Shown in pieces: positions 1 through 8,962 of a DNA stretch of 64,000 bases. How positions within the stretch are numbered: position 1 is the first letter of the stretch; each line of letters begins with the position of its first letter. A program made the position numbers and the translations under genes. Origin of the DNA: CAZMGV01 sp964621525 [NCBI: uncultured bacterium] (lineage in GTDB: Bacteria > JAGRBM01); the NCBI GenBank assembly GCA_964621525.1, contig CAZUMS010000024.1, positions 1-64,000 on the forward strand. The letters run 5' to 3'. The notes below the pieces were generated by a model. The model saw nothing but the letters and a program-made list of their open reading frames with translations, was not told where the DNA came from and ran no database searches.

Positions 1-373
1 CCAAACACGAAAGGTTTTGTATACGGGGGCCTTTTTTTTTTCAACCCGGGTTGGGCGCGTATGGGGGGCCCCCCCCCCCCCCCCCATTTTTCGGCGGCCT
101 CAGGCGGGGTCATTTCGAGGTTTAGCGAGGTTCGTGAGGCCGAACTGGTAACCTGCTGAATTCATTGGCATTAATGGACTTTCCGTTTCGAGGCCGTTTC
201 GTGGCGGATCGGGCGGCCTCAAGACCCGTTCTGTGTCGATCCGTGTTTTTCCGTGTCGAGGTGTGCCGAGGGGGTGGCCCCCCCCTCACTTCTGTCTGAA
301 CTAACCCCTGCCCCTCCGGGGCATCCCCTTCCAGAGGAAGGGGGATTGGCGGCCGCAGGGTTCGCTCTATGGT
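1..373. other. Contig-edge low-complexity DNA, no gene seen
   Basis: No convincing gene lies here. The first ~90 bases contain a run of about ten T, a run of G followed by about eighteen C, and a T run after it. Such homopolymers are unlike the rest of the window and suggest the end of an assembly contig or an error-prone stretch. The remaining ~280 bases carry short open frames on both strands with no recognisable protein motif. The first Rhs-like residues appear only after about position 515, so part of this segment may be foreign or misjoined to the Rhs fragment. Confidence 0.5.
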
Positions 374-1654
374 GTGCGAACGTCGCCCTCTTTCCCTGAA
401 AGAGGGTGGCCGGAGGCCGGGTGCTGGTGGCTCCCATCCCGGCACCAGCATTATAGCACAACCCGATGTTCCCGACCGGCGCGCAAGCCCGCGGAATCAC
501 TGGGGCCAAAAATTAATTTCGGTACGGTTCCAGGCTCCAGCGAACTGCCGCTCGGCTACACGGGCCAGGAGATGGACCCCGTCACCGGCCTCGTCCAGAT
601 GAAAGCCCGCTGGTACGACTCGGACGCGGGGATATTTATCAGCGAAGACCCAAGGTCGTACAGCCCAACCGACCCGTTCGGCCTGCACGAATACCTCTAC
701 GCCAACGCCGATCCGGTGAACAATTACGATCCGAGCGGGATGGCGGCGGAACCCTACACGGGCGAAACGATTCCGCTGAACGAGGGCTACAACGAGGACG
801 GCACGGTCAAGGATTTCAGGTGCCTGCACGCGGGGTCGAACTGCGAGCGGCCCCAAAAGGAGCCGGGAGGCGGCGCCGGCGGAAACGACAAGGACGGTGC
901 CGAGAAGTCCAACGAAGCAATGGAAGCCGTGGAAAGCGGCGGCAACACCGATCCGAATCCCCCGGACCCGCAGGAAGAGGCGAAGAAGGCCGAGCAGGCA
1001 GCCAAACCGACCGGAAATGCCGCTCCACCCGCCACAGCGGGCAAGGACGGATCGTTCGGATCGTCGCTGGAGCCCGAAGCTCCTCCGGGTAAACGCAGCT
1101 ACGCCAAGAAGACACCGTCTGAGGGCGGGAGCGGTCTGATAGACCGCTTTGGAAACTACGTAGCTTCTGGAGAAGCGGGCAGGGATGCTTTCGTCAGTGG
1201 GGTGGAAGAGGCATTCGAAGCATCGTTCGATCCGGTTGTAGAATCTGTCGTCAAAGACTCTCTGAAGAAGAAACTCCAGACTGAAGCAGGAAAGGAACTG
1301 CTAAAGAAGCTGCTTGAAGAAGCAACCGAAGAAACAGTGAAGAAAGCGGCCGGGGCATTGTCTAATGCCGTTTCTGTCCCGATCGAGATCAGTTCGGAAA
1401 TTATCGTTCGGAAAGCTCGTGGTGAGGACCTTTCGACAGAGCAGGGTAAAGCGGCCATACTTCAAAGGGCAGCCATCGCCACGGCAGGGGCGGCTGCTGT
1501 CGTCGGTGCCGGTCTGGCCTGTACAGCGACTGCGCCGGTGTGCTTTGTTGTGGGAGCGGGAGCGGGCTTAGGAACTAAGTTTCTTGGTCAGCAGGCGGCA
1601 GACAGGTTCTCAGGACAAATTACGGTTCCTCAGAGGAAGAAAGAGCCGCGATGA
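374..1654 (+). CDS. Rhs core plus C-terminal toxin tip (5'-truncated Rhs protein)
   Basis: Residues ~61-123 match the RHS repeat-associated core: GYTGQEMDPVTGLVQMKARW, then YDSDAGIFISEDP, and an ending like NNYDPSG. In Rhs/YD proteins this core closes the shell that encloses a polymorphic C-terminal toxin. The ~300 residues after it are the variable tip: an acidic, Gly/Pro-rich linker, a Lys/Glu-rich helical region, and a hydrophobic Ala/Gly stretch (about residues 365-410, including GAGLACTATAPVCFVVGAGA). I recognise no nuclease motif; a membrane-active toxin is possible but inferred. The expected long YD-repeat N-terminus is missing: the frame opens at 374 but Rhs homology starts only near residue 45. 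The stop overlaps the next start (ATGA), as in toxin-immunity pairs. I treat it as an orphan or truncated Rhs tip. Confidence 0.7.
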   Translation: MRTSPSFPERGWPEAGCWWLPSRHQHYSTTRCSRPARKPAESLGPKINFGTVPGSSELPLGYTGQEMDPVTGLVQMKARWYDSDAGIFISEDPRSYSPTDPFGLHEYLYANADPVNNYDPSGMAAEPYTGETIPLNEGYNEDGTVKDFRCLHAGSNCERPQKEPGGGAGGNDKDGAEKSNEAMEAVESGGNTDPNPPDPQEEAKKAEQAAKPTGNAAPPATAGKDGSFGSSLEPEAPPGKRSYAKKTPSEGGSGLIDRFGNYVASGEAGRDAFVSGVEEAFEASFDPVVESVVKDSLKKKLQTEAGKELLKKLLEEATEETVKKAAGALSNAVSVPIEISSEIIVRKARGEDLSTEQGKAAILQRAAIATAGAAAVVGAGLACTATAPVCFVVGAGAGLGTKFLGQQAADRFSGQITVPQRKKEPR

Positions 1655-1914
1655 TTATTAACGGTTCTGTCATGACGGCTAGCCTGGGTCTTCAGCGACT
1701 ATTTGAAAAATGGTTTGCTGACGATCTGGATGGCGTGCTGGATAGTATTGGAGCCCGTTATGGCGATTGGGCAGTATTTCTAATTCTCGCTTTATCACTC
1801 ACTTTTATCTTGGGAACACCGCTCTATCTCGAACGCCGACGGCGACGGGATCGCCTCGAACGCGAGCGGGAAGCCTTGGAACGTGAGGCGGCTGGGCTCG
1901 CCAAAGATGGGTGA
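1651..1914 (+). CDS. Small membrane protein, candidate immunity protein for the Rhs tip
   Basis: An 87-residue protein whose start overlaps the Rhs stop in an ATGA, implying translational coupling. It has one hydrophobic segment (about residues 43-60, AVFLILALSLTFILGTPLYL) followed by a very basic and then acidic coiled-coil-like tail rich in Arg and Glu. I recognise no named family. Position directly behind a polymorphic toxin tip is the classic place of the cognate immunity gene, and a membrane-anchored immunity protein would suit a membrane-acting toxin. This is inference from context; the protein could equally be an unrelated small membrane protein. Its 3' end overlaps the following Rhs repeat fragment by ~30 bases. 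Confidence 0.5.
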   Translation: MIINGSVMTASLGLQRLFEKWFADDLDGVLDSIGARYGDWAVFLILALSLTFILGTPLYLERRRRRDRLEREREALEREAAGLAKDG

Positions 1915-3358
1915 CGGGTACGAGTTCGCCGTCTCGACGACGGGGTACGACCTCTCGGGGTGCATGTCGTTCCGGCGGGACGGGGAGGGCCGGACGACGG
2001 CGTATGCGTACGACTCGCTGGACCGGCCGGTGAGGGAGACGGCGCCGTCCGGGGCGGTGACGGCGTATACGGTGGATGCGGACGGGAACCGGCTGTCCGC
2101 TTCATACGGAGGCGGCCGGACTCAAGCCTGGAGTTACGACAGCGAGGGGCGGGTGCTCACGGCGCGCTCCGGGAACCTCCCCGATACCGCCTACACGTAC
2201 GACGCGGCGGGGAACCTCGCCTCGTTCACGGACGCGGCGAACTCGACGACGAGCATGAAATTCACGCTGCTGAACAAGCCGTGGCAGCAGACTTTACCGG
2301 GCGGCTCGGTCCGCACCTACGAATACGACGCCGACGGCAACGTCACGAAGGAAACCGACGCGAACGGCAAGGTCACGCAGCATGCCTACGACGCCCTGTC
2401 CAGACGGACGCTGACACAGCTTCCGGCAGGCGACGACGTCACGGCTATCGACTACGCCTACGACCGGAACGGCAATCTTGTCTCGTCCACCGAGCACGCG
2501 GCGAACACGCCGGACCCGGACCGGACGGTCGCGTATACCTACGACAGCCTCGACCGCCCGGTGACGAAGACGGACGGAGACGGGAACCTGTCGGTCGCCG
2601 TGTACGACGAGACCGGCAACCGGACGAGTCTCACCACGGCGGGCCGGAAAACCCATTATGACTTCGACGAGCTGAACCGGGTGCGAGAGGTGAAGCACGG
2701 CAGTGTCACGTCACAAACGAGTGTCGCCACCTACACGTGGAACAAGGCGTCGCAGCCGGTCGCCATCGCGCGGGCGAACGGGACGTCGACGGTTTACGGT
2801 TACGATAACGGCGGGCGGCTCGCGTCGCTCGGGCACGATCTCGGCGGCAGCCGGATCGCGGGGTTCGAATACAGTTACGCGTCCGGCGACGCGATGGATC
2901 TGGTGTCGCGGCTCAAGGAGTACCGCCCGGCGGGCTCGCTGGAGACGACGAACTATACCTATGACAGCGCAGCACGGCTCACGCAGTGGCAGGTGGCTGG
3001 GGCGAGTCCGTACACCACGACGCTCGGTCTGGGCAGCACCGGCGACCGGCTGACGGAAACGACAACCGGCACCGGCGCGAAGACACGTTCCTACAGCTAC
3101 AACAGCCGCCACCAGCTTGAGGGCCTCACCGACAGCTCGTTCGGAGGAGGACAGGGCGGCCAGCTCGTCTACCAGTGGGATAACGAGGGCCGCCTGCTCT
3201 CGAAGGGCGCGCCGCTCTCGCCGTCTCCGAAGACATTCACGTGGGACAGCCGGGACCGGCTGAAGGCGGTGGAAGAGGCGTTCCAGACGCTCGGCGAGTA
3301 CCGCTACGAGGAGACGGGCTTAACGACGGAAAGCTTCCGGCCCGTCAGCTTCCCGTGA
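1883..3358 (+). pseudogene. Rhs/YD-repeat fragment lacking the core and toxin
   Basis: A 491-residue chain of tandem YD repeats (for example AYAYDSLDRPV, NYTYDSAARLTQW, YAYDRNGNLVSSTEH), the beta-shell-forming part of Rhs/teneurin-type proteins. It has no signal peptide or N-terminal plug domain, and its GTG start lies inside the preceding small gene. It ends in TGLTTESFRPVSFP just where the next YD repeat would continue, so the core and any toxin are missing. The break coincides with the 3' end of the convergent tetR gene, which it overlaps by 14 bases. I read it as a remnant left by recombination at an Rhs locus; a misassembly joining repeats in the wrong order is the alternative. Probably non-functional as it stands. 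Confidence 0.65.
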
Positions 3359-4106
3359 ACGTGAGGGCGGAGGCCCGGTGGTCGCGGAGGAACTCCTGCC
3401 AGAAGGCGGCGTCGATCTTGCGGGCGCTGGATTCGAGGTTGGCGAGGCCGCCGGCCACGTAGTCCACATAGGAGAACATCATCTCGAGCTCGCTGCGGAA
3501 GCGGATATCGCCGAGCGGGGTGTCGTCCATGAGGCTGATCGTGGCGATACCCATGACCGTCGCCATGGTGCTGTGCATGAGCTGGAACCGGAGGTCCTGG
3601 TCGGACTTGCCGGGAAGCAGCTTGCGAACGAGCCGGTAGATCCGCACCAGTTGCCGTCCGAAATGGAGCCGGAACAGTTTCTGAAACTCGGGCGTCGGCT
3701 CGATCATCATGCGGGACATGAACTTGATGACGTCCGGCCCGGCCCCCCCCTGCGTCCGCATCAGGAAGAACGGCATGTAGAAGGCGAGCAGGATCTCGGG
3801 GAGGGTGACTTCGCCGGCCTTCGCCCGTTTTTCGAGCCTGTCGATGAGGTCGTCGAACACGGGGGCGGCCTTCTCGCCCAGCATTTCGACGATCGCCCCG
3901 ACGATCCCGGCCTTGCTGCCGAAGTGGTAGTGGACGGCGGACTTGTTCCGGGAACCGGCGGCGGCGTTGATCGTGCGCAGCGAAACGGCGTCGATCCCCT
4001 TTTCGGCAAACAGCCGGATCGCCACATGGAGCAGCCGCTCGCGGCTGCCCGCCCGGATGTCGATGAGCTGGGCGGCGGGGGGTTCGGAGGTTCCGGTTCG
4101 GGGCAT
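3345..4106 (-). CDS. TetR-family transcriptional regulator
   Basis: A 253-residue repressor-type protein. Residues ~22-70 form the TetR_N helix-turn-helix (RERLLHVAIRLFAEKGIDAV, ending in SAVHYHFGSKAGIVGAIVE). The rest is the all-helical ligand-binding and dimerisation domain, with a long C-terminal region as in larger TetR proteins that sense hydrophobic ligands. It is divergent from a Baeyer-Villiger-type monooxygenase across a 144-bp gap holding an A/T-rich palindrome, so it most likely controls that gene and itself. A TTGACT box at 4160-4155 followed 17 bases later by TAAATG could be its own promoter. The ligand is unknown. The regulator call is firm; the target is inferred. Confidence 0.9.
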   Translation of the reverse strand: MPRTGTSEPPAAQLIDIRAGSRERLLHVAIRLFAEKGIDAVSLRTINAAAGSRNKSAVHYHFGSKAGIVGAIVEMLGEKAAPVFDDLIDRLEKRAKAGEVTLPEILLAFYMPFFLMRTQGGAGPDVIKFMSRMMIEPTPEFQKLFRLHFGRQLVRIYRLVRKLLPGKSDQDLRFQLMHSTMATVMGIATISLMDDTPLGDIRFRSELEMMFSYVDYVAGGLANLESSARKIDAAFWQEFLRDHRASALTFTGS

Positions 4107-4177
4107 CTGGAATTTCGCCTTCTTCAGTCCATTTAGTGCGAAACCTGATTTAAGTCAATCGATTTAATTAAAGTCAC

Positions 4178-4207
4178 TTGCCTTAAAGTTAAGGCATATG
4201 CTTTAAT
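4178..4207 (+). promoter_or_regulatory. Candidate promoter and operator of the monooxygenase gene
   Basis: A TTGCCT box (4178-4183) and a TTTAAT box (4202-4207) are separated by 18 bases, a reasonable sigma70-type promoter for the gene starting at 4251. The spacer contains a perfect 7+7 inverted repeat, GCCTTAA-AG-TTAAGGC (4180-4195), exactly where a TetR repressor would block polymerase. More A/T-rich symmetry lies just upstream (TTTAATTAAA, 4163-4172). Seen by eye only. Confidence 0.45.
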
Positions 4208-4250
4208 TCCTCCTGCCGGGCGACCGGTATCACCGGACGGCGGGAGGACG

Positions 4251-5741
4251 ATGGAGATGGCGAAGGCTGTGAAACCGGCGGAAAAGGTACAGAAGACGGA
4301 CGTGGCGATCATCGGCGCGGGCTTCGGCGGCATCGGCACCGGGATCGCGCTGAAGAAAAAGGGCCTGAACGACTACGTGATCTTCGAGGGCGAGCCGGGC
4401 GTCGGCGGCTCCTGGCGGACCAACCGGTATCCGGGCTGCGCCTGCGACGTGCCCTCGCATCTCTACAGCTACTCCTTCGAGCCCAATCCGAACTGGCCCG
4501 AGGCCTATTCGAAGCAGGCGGACATCCAGAAATACATCGAGCACTGCGCCGCGAAATACGGCCAGATGCCGCACATCCGGTTCGAGACGAAGGTGACGAG
4601 CGCGAGTTTCGACGGCGGCCGGGGCGTCTGGCGCGTGGCGGCGAGCGACGGCACCGTGACCGAGGCCCGCGTGCTGGTACCGGCCACGGGGGCGCTCAGT
4701 CACCCGAGATATCCGGACATCGCCGGGCGGACGTTGTTCAAGGGCGTTTCGGTTCATGCGGCGCGCTGGAATCCGAAGGTGGACCTGAAGGGGAAGCGTG
4801 TCGGCGTGCTCGGCACCGGCGCTTCCGCCATCCAGATCGTGCCGGCGGTGGCGAAAGAGGCGGGCGATCTCAAGGTGTTCCAGCGGACGCCCTCCTGGGT
4901 GCTCCCGCGCGGCAACCACCCGTACACGGACGAGCAGCACCGCCGCTGGGAAAATCACCCCTGGACGCAGAGCCTGTGGCGGTACGGCCTTTACTGGACG
5001 ATGGAATCGGCGCTGCCCGGCATCATGTGGTTTCCGGAGATGCTCACCCTCGGTGAACAGCTCCACAAGCGCTCGCTCCGCAAGGCGATCAAGGACCCGG
5101 AACTGCGCCGCAAGCTCACACCGGACTACAAGGTGGGCTGCAAGCGGACGCTGGTCTCGGACGACTGGTTCCCGGCTTTCGCCCGGCCCAACGTGCATCT
5201 CATCACCGATTCGATCGACCGGATCGTTCCGGAAGGAATCCGGACGAAGGACGGGAAGGTCCACGAGCTGGACGTGCTGATCTACGCCACCGGTTACGAC
5301 ATCGGCGCACCGGCCTATCCGTTCGAGATTCACGGCCTGAACGGCCTCAGCCTCACCGAATACTGGGGCGTGCACCGGCGGGCCTACTACGGCATGTCGG
5401 TGGCGCACTTCCCGAACATGCTGCTCATCATGGGGCCGAACACCGGGCCGGGTCACACGTCGGTGCTCGTCTATCAGGAGGCGCAGTACGACTTCGTGGC
5501 CCGCTACACGGAGCGGCTGCTCAGGAAGCGCGTGAAGTATTTCGACGTGGACGAGAAGACCCAGGACCGGCAGTTCGAGGCGTTCCAGCGGCGGATGCGC
5601 AACAGCAGCTGGCTGTCCGGCTGCAAGAGCTGGTACCTGAACGAGGACGGCACGAACTCGACCATGTGGCCGGGGTTCAGCTTCGAATACGTGCTGCGCA
5701 TGAAAAACCTGGACTTTAAGGCTTATGCCGCCGCGGCGTGA
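4251..5741 (+). CDS. Flavin-containing Baeyer-Villiger-type monooxygenase
   Basis: A 496-residue soluble flavoprotein. It has an N-terminal FAD-binding GAGFGG (residues 22-27), a YPGCACDVPSHLY region typical of cyclohexanone/phenylacetone monooxygenases, the Baeyer-Villiger fingerprint FxGxxxHxxxW (FKGVSVHAARW, residues 163-173), and an NADPH-binding second Rossmann motif GTGAS (188-192). The usual Pro/Asp after the fingerprint Trp is Asn here. Family members use NADPH and O2 to insert oxygen next to a carbonyl (ketone or steroid to ester or lactone) or to hydroxylate; the substrate cannot be read from sequence. The start is supported by GGGAGG just upstream. Divergent from a TetR regulator and followed by a strong terminator, so it is a single-gene inducible unit. 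Confidence 0.88.
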   Translation: MEMAKAVKPAEKVQKTDVAIIGAGFGGIGTGIALKKKGLNDYVIFEGEPGVGGSWRTNRYPGCACDVPSHLYSYSFEPNPNWPEAYSKQADIQKYIEHCAAKYGQMPHIRFETKVTSASFDGGRGVWRVAASDGTVTEARVLVPATGALSHPRYPDIAGRTLFKGVSVHAARWNPKVDLKGKRVGVLGTGASAIQIVPAVAKEAGDLKVFQRTPSWVLPRGNHPYTDEQHRRWENHPWTQSLWRYGLYWTMESALPGIMWFPEMLTLGEQLHKRSLRKAIKDPELRRKLTPDYKVGCKRTLVSDDWFPAFARPNVHLITDSIDRIVPEGIRTKDGKVHELDVLIYATGYDIGAPAYPFEIHGLNGLSLTEYWGVHRRAYYGMSVAHFPNMLLIMGPNTGPGHTSVLVYQEAQYDFVARYTERLLRKRVKYFDVDEKTQDRQFEAFQRRMRNSSWLSGCKSWYLNEDGTNSTMWPGFSFEYVLRMKNLDFKAYAAAA

Positions 5742-5760
5742 ACTGCCTGAACTTCGCTCA

Positions 5761-5792
5761 CGAAAAAGCCGCCGGTAACGGCGGCTTTTTCG
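5761..5792. terminator. Bidirectional intrinsic terminator
   Basis: A perfect 13-bp stem (5761-5773 with 5780-5792) and a 6-base loop GGTAAC. The stem is GC-rich at the loop side and A5/T5 at the base, so it gives a T-run on either strand. It sits between the convergent monooxygenase and adenylate cyclase genes. Confidence 0.9.
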
Positions 5793-5811
5793 TATCCGGC
5801 CGGGTGAGGGA

Positions 5812-7179
5812 TCAGGCGGCCACTTCGTACGTCTTCACGGGGTAGTGGATGCCCTTCACCTGGATCTCGCCTTTTTCCACGCAGGGGATCTGGTCCTTCA
5901 CCAGCGCCCAGGCAGAGTGGCTGAGAAGGATCTTCCCCGGCTCGGAGTGGGTCTGGAGGCGCGAGGCGAGGTTCACCTGGTTGCCGATGACCGTGTAGTC
6001 CATCCGGCCGGGGGAGCCGAAGCTGCCCACGGTGGCGACGCCGGCGTTGATCCCCATGCGGACCTTGAACGGTACCTGGATGCCTTCGTCGAACCACTTG
6101 CGGTCGAGCTCGGCCATCTTCTTCTGCATGTCGATGGCCATCTGGACGCAGCGGAGCGCATGGTCCCGGTCGGTGGTGGCCTTGGGGGCGCCGAAGAAGA
6201 TCAGGATCGCGTCGCCGATGAACTTGTCGATGGTGCCGCCGTGCTTTTCGGCGATCCGGGTCATTTCGCCCAGATATTCGTTCAGGACCCGCGAGAACTC
6301 TTCCGCCTCGAGCTGGTCGGCGGTGGCGGTAAACCCCTGGATGTCGGAGAAGAAGACGACGAGCTTCTTTCGCACATGGGTCTCGGCCGCCGAGCTGTCG
6401 CCCGCCTGGATCTGGTCGGCGAGCTGAGCGGGCACATAGCGCCGGATGAGGGCGTTCGAGCGGGCGAGCTCGAGCTCCCGCTGCTTGAGCAGCTTGAATA
6501 CCCAGTAGGTGCCGAACCAGGTGCCGGGCAGCAGCGCGGCGGAGAACAGGAACGACGAGGTGAGCAGGTCCCGCTGGCGGAGCACGGCGTCCAGCGTGGC
6601 CGGGTCGATCCGCGACATCTGGACGATGTTGCCGAGGGGGATGGCGCGCATCCCCTGGGCCGCGATCACGGCCAGGTGGACGGCGGTCGTGAGGAGCGTG
6701 AGCGCCAGCGACAGCCGGGTCGGCAGGAAGATGACCATTCCCATGATGATGAGCGGCAGGAACAGGATGCTGTGGCTCGTCACCATGCCGTGCTGCCAGG
6801 TGAACGCCTCGGTGATGACAAGGTCGAGCACGAACAGGACGGCGTTCAGTTCGCGGAACCAGGAGACGTTCCGCATCAGGATCACGCAGAGCGAATTCAC
6901 GATCACCATGGCGATGGGAACGATCACCAGTATGTTGATCAGCTCGCCGTAGATGTAGATGAACGGCGCGCTCGGGATCGCGTAGGCCATGATTCGCAGG
7001 TACTGGAGCTGGATCGTGCGTTCGCGCTCGACCGTATTGATCGACTCGCGGACTTCCTCCGGAGCGGCCTCTTCCAGGGCCTTGAACCCTGCCCGGGACA
7101 GAACCCCGCCGATGAGGCACTTCGTGTCGTCGCTGCATTCGATCACGGGGCCGATGGTGGTGCTCGCGGTTTCTGACAT
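5812..7179 (-). CDS. Membrane-bound class III adenylate cyclase
   Basis: A 455-residue protein with about six transmembrane segments (between residues ~65 and 230) and a C-terminal class III cyclase domain (~270-455). Metal-binding aspartates are D279 (FFSDIQGF) and D323 (DKFIGDAI). K319 and D394 (MDYTVIGNQVNLASR) are the adenine-selecting pair, and N403 and R407 the transition-state residues, so all catalytic positions are present. The expected product is cAMP made at the inner membrane. It could be a guanylate cyclase, but the Lys/Asp pair argues for ATP. No clear Shine-Dalgarno precedes the ATG. It stands alone between a terminator and the divergent lnt gene. No sensory domain besides the membrane region is visible. 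Confidence 0.9.
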   Translation of the reverse strand: MSETASTTIGPVIECSDDTKCLIGGVLSRAGFKALEEAAPEEVRESINTVERERTIQLQYLRIMAYAIPSAPFIYIYGELINILVIVPIAMVIVNSLCVILMRNVSWFRELNAVLFVLDLVITEAFTWQHGMVTSHSILFLPLIIMGMVIFLPTRLSLALTLLTTAVHLAVIAAQGMRAIPLGNIVQMSRIDPATLDAVLRQRDLLTSSFLFSAALLPGTWFGTYWVFKLLKQRELELARSNALIRRYVPAQLADQIQAGDSSAAETHVRKKLVVFFSDIQGFTATADQLEAEEFSRVLNEYLGEMTRIAEKHGGTIDKFIGDAILIFFGAPKATTDRDHALRCVQMAIDMQKKMAELDRKWFDEGIQVPFKVRMGINAGVATVGSFGSPGRMDYTVIGNQVNLASRLQTHSEPGKILLSHSAWALVKDQIPCVEKGEIQVKGIHYPVKTYEVAA

Positions 7180-7345
7180 GGAGGGGAAGTGTAACGGGCC
7201 GTTCCGGGGGAAACCAACGGGGCAGGAGGAGGCTCCGCTTCAGGGCTTCGACGGCGCTCAGCCTGAGCGGAGCCGCCATTGCAGCCCAGTTGAGTGACTG
7301 GTCCCGTGGCGTTTAGGACCGGAGAAGATTACTTTCCGCAAGTCC

Positions 7346-8962
7346 ATGGAAACTTCCGAAACATCCGGGCGGGTCGCCCTGCTGGTGGCGGGGCTGCCGC
7401 TCCTTTCGGGTTTTCTCTTCTCGGCCGGTCTTGCGCCGCTGGAGCTTCCGGCGGCGTCGCTCGTTCTCTACGTCCCGCTCCTTGTGGCCGTCCGGCGGCT
7501 CCGGCCTGCCGGAGCGGCGCTGGCGTCGCTCGTCTTCGGCGTCAGTGCGGCGGTGCTTTCCGGCTGGTGGGTCTACGGGGCGATGCACAACCATTATCAC
7601 CAGCCTGTACTCGCAAGCGCCGCGTTCACCGTGCTGGTGGTCGGCGTGGGCGTGGGAATTTTTCTGGCGGCACCGGTCTTTCTGTACCGCCTGCTGGCGG
7701 GCGCCGCCGGGGGCCCCTCCGGCTGGTGGCGGCGTCCGCTTCTTTTCGCCTCGCTCGTCTTCCTCGCGGAACTCCTCCGCACGCACGGGTCCCTCAGCAT
7801 GCCGTGGGGGCTTGCGGGGGCCGGCCTTGGCGCGTCGCCGGTGCTGGTGCAGTCGGCGGACCTGTTCGGAGCCCTCGGCCATTCCTTCGTCTGTGCGCTT
7901 GCGGGCGGGTTCCTCGCCGAACTGCCGGAGGCCCGGCTCGCGGGCTCGCCGGTTCCGGGCCGCCCGGTGTTAGCGGCAGGAGCCGTGCTGCTCGTTCTCT
8001 ACGGCTATGGGCTCCTTCGCGCGGCGCAGGTGCGGGAGACGATCCGGTTCGTGGAGGGAAACGTGAAACCGCTTCGCGTGGCGGCCGTTCAGGCGAACAT
8101 CCCGCAGGGGGAGCGGTGGGAGGCGTCGCTGGTCCCCCGGAACATGAACCGCCATATCGAGCTCTCGCGGGAGGTGATCGAACGCGAGCACCCCGCCGTC
8201 GTCGTGTGGCCCGAAACGGCCATGAACACCTACATTACCGACGGCGGCGACATTGAGTACCGGCAGCGCATCTACGCCCTCGCGCTGGAGCACGGGGTCC
8301 ATTTCCTGCTCGGAGGGCCGCACCTGGACGACCGGTCTGGCGGCCCCGCGCGCTATTTCAACTCCGTGTTCCAGCTCGCTCCCGGCACGGGGCTCTCCGC
8401 GCGGTACGACAAGCGCCAGCTCCTTCCATTCGCCGAATTCAACCCGTTCGGAAACCTCCCGCTGCTGCCGAAACCGGAGCAGGTGCCCGTGGATTATACC
8501 CCGGCTGAGCGCGTGAGCCTGTTCGAGACCGGCGGCGCGAAAATCGGCGCGATGATCTGCTTCGAGGCGCTCTACCCGTGGATCGCCCGTGACCTCGCCG
8601 TCCGGGGCGCGTCGGTGCTGCTCAATGTCTCGAACGATGCCTGGTTCGGCCGCACGAAGGCGCCGGACCAGCACATCGGGCAGGCCCGCGTGCGGGCGGT
8701 GGAACTGCGCCGCTATCTTGTGCGTAATGCCGGCACCGGCATTACCGGGTTTTTCAATCCGCTCGGCGAGGCCGTGGGACCGCGCCTCGGCATTTTCACC
8801 GAAGGGACGGCGGCCGCGGATGTTTATCCGCTCGAAGGGCTCACGCTCTATGCGAAGGCCGGGGACTGGCCGCTCGGGCTGCTGTCGGTCGCCGTGGTGC
8901 TGTGGGCGGCCGTCGCCGCGTTCCGGGATCACCGCGGCCGGCCGGCCGCGGTCAGACCTTGA
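7346..8962 (+). CDS. lnt: Apolipoprotein N-acyltransferase
   Basis: A 538-residue inner-membrane enzyme that adds the third acyl chain to the N-terminal cysteine of lipoproteins, the last step of lipoprotein maturation. The N-terminal ~200 residues hold several hydrophobic helices, followed by a periplasmic nitrilase-fold domain with the catalytic triad visible: E290 (WPETA), K356 (YDKRQL) and C405 (ICFEALYP). [18 protein letters not shown] is the family signature, and a last hydrophobic helix ends the protein. Length is normal for Lnt. Its presence supports a Gram-negative envelope, in line with the many lipoproteins in this window. It converges with the chemotaxis gene, overlapping it by 11 bases. 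Confidence 0.95.
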   Translation: METSETSGRVALLVAGLPLLSGFLFSAGLAPLELPAASLVLYVPLLVAVRRLRPAGAALASLVFGVSAAVLSGWWVYGAMHNHYHQPVLASAAFTVLVVGVGVGIFLAAPVFLYRLLAGAAGGPSGWWRRPLLFASLVFLAELLRTHGSLSMPWGLAGAGLGASPVLVQSADLFGALGHSFVCALAGGFLAELPEARLAGSPVPGRPVLAAGAVLLVLYGYGLLRAAQVRETIRFVEGNVKPLRVAAVQANIPQGERWEASLVPRNMNRHIELSREVIEREHPAVVVWPETAMNTYITDGGDIEYRQRIYALALEHGVHFLLGGPHLDDRSGGPARYFNSVFQLAPGTGLSARYDKRQLLPFAEFNPFGNLPLLPKPEQVPVDYTPAERVSLFETGGAKIGAMICFEALYPWIARDLAVRGASVLLNVSNDAWFGRTKAPDQHIGQARVRAVELRRYLVRNAGTGITGFFNPLGEAVGPRLGIFTEGTAAADVYPLEGLTLYAKAGDWPLGLLSVAVVLWAAVAAFRDHRGRPAAVRP

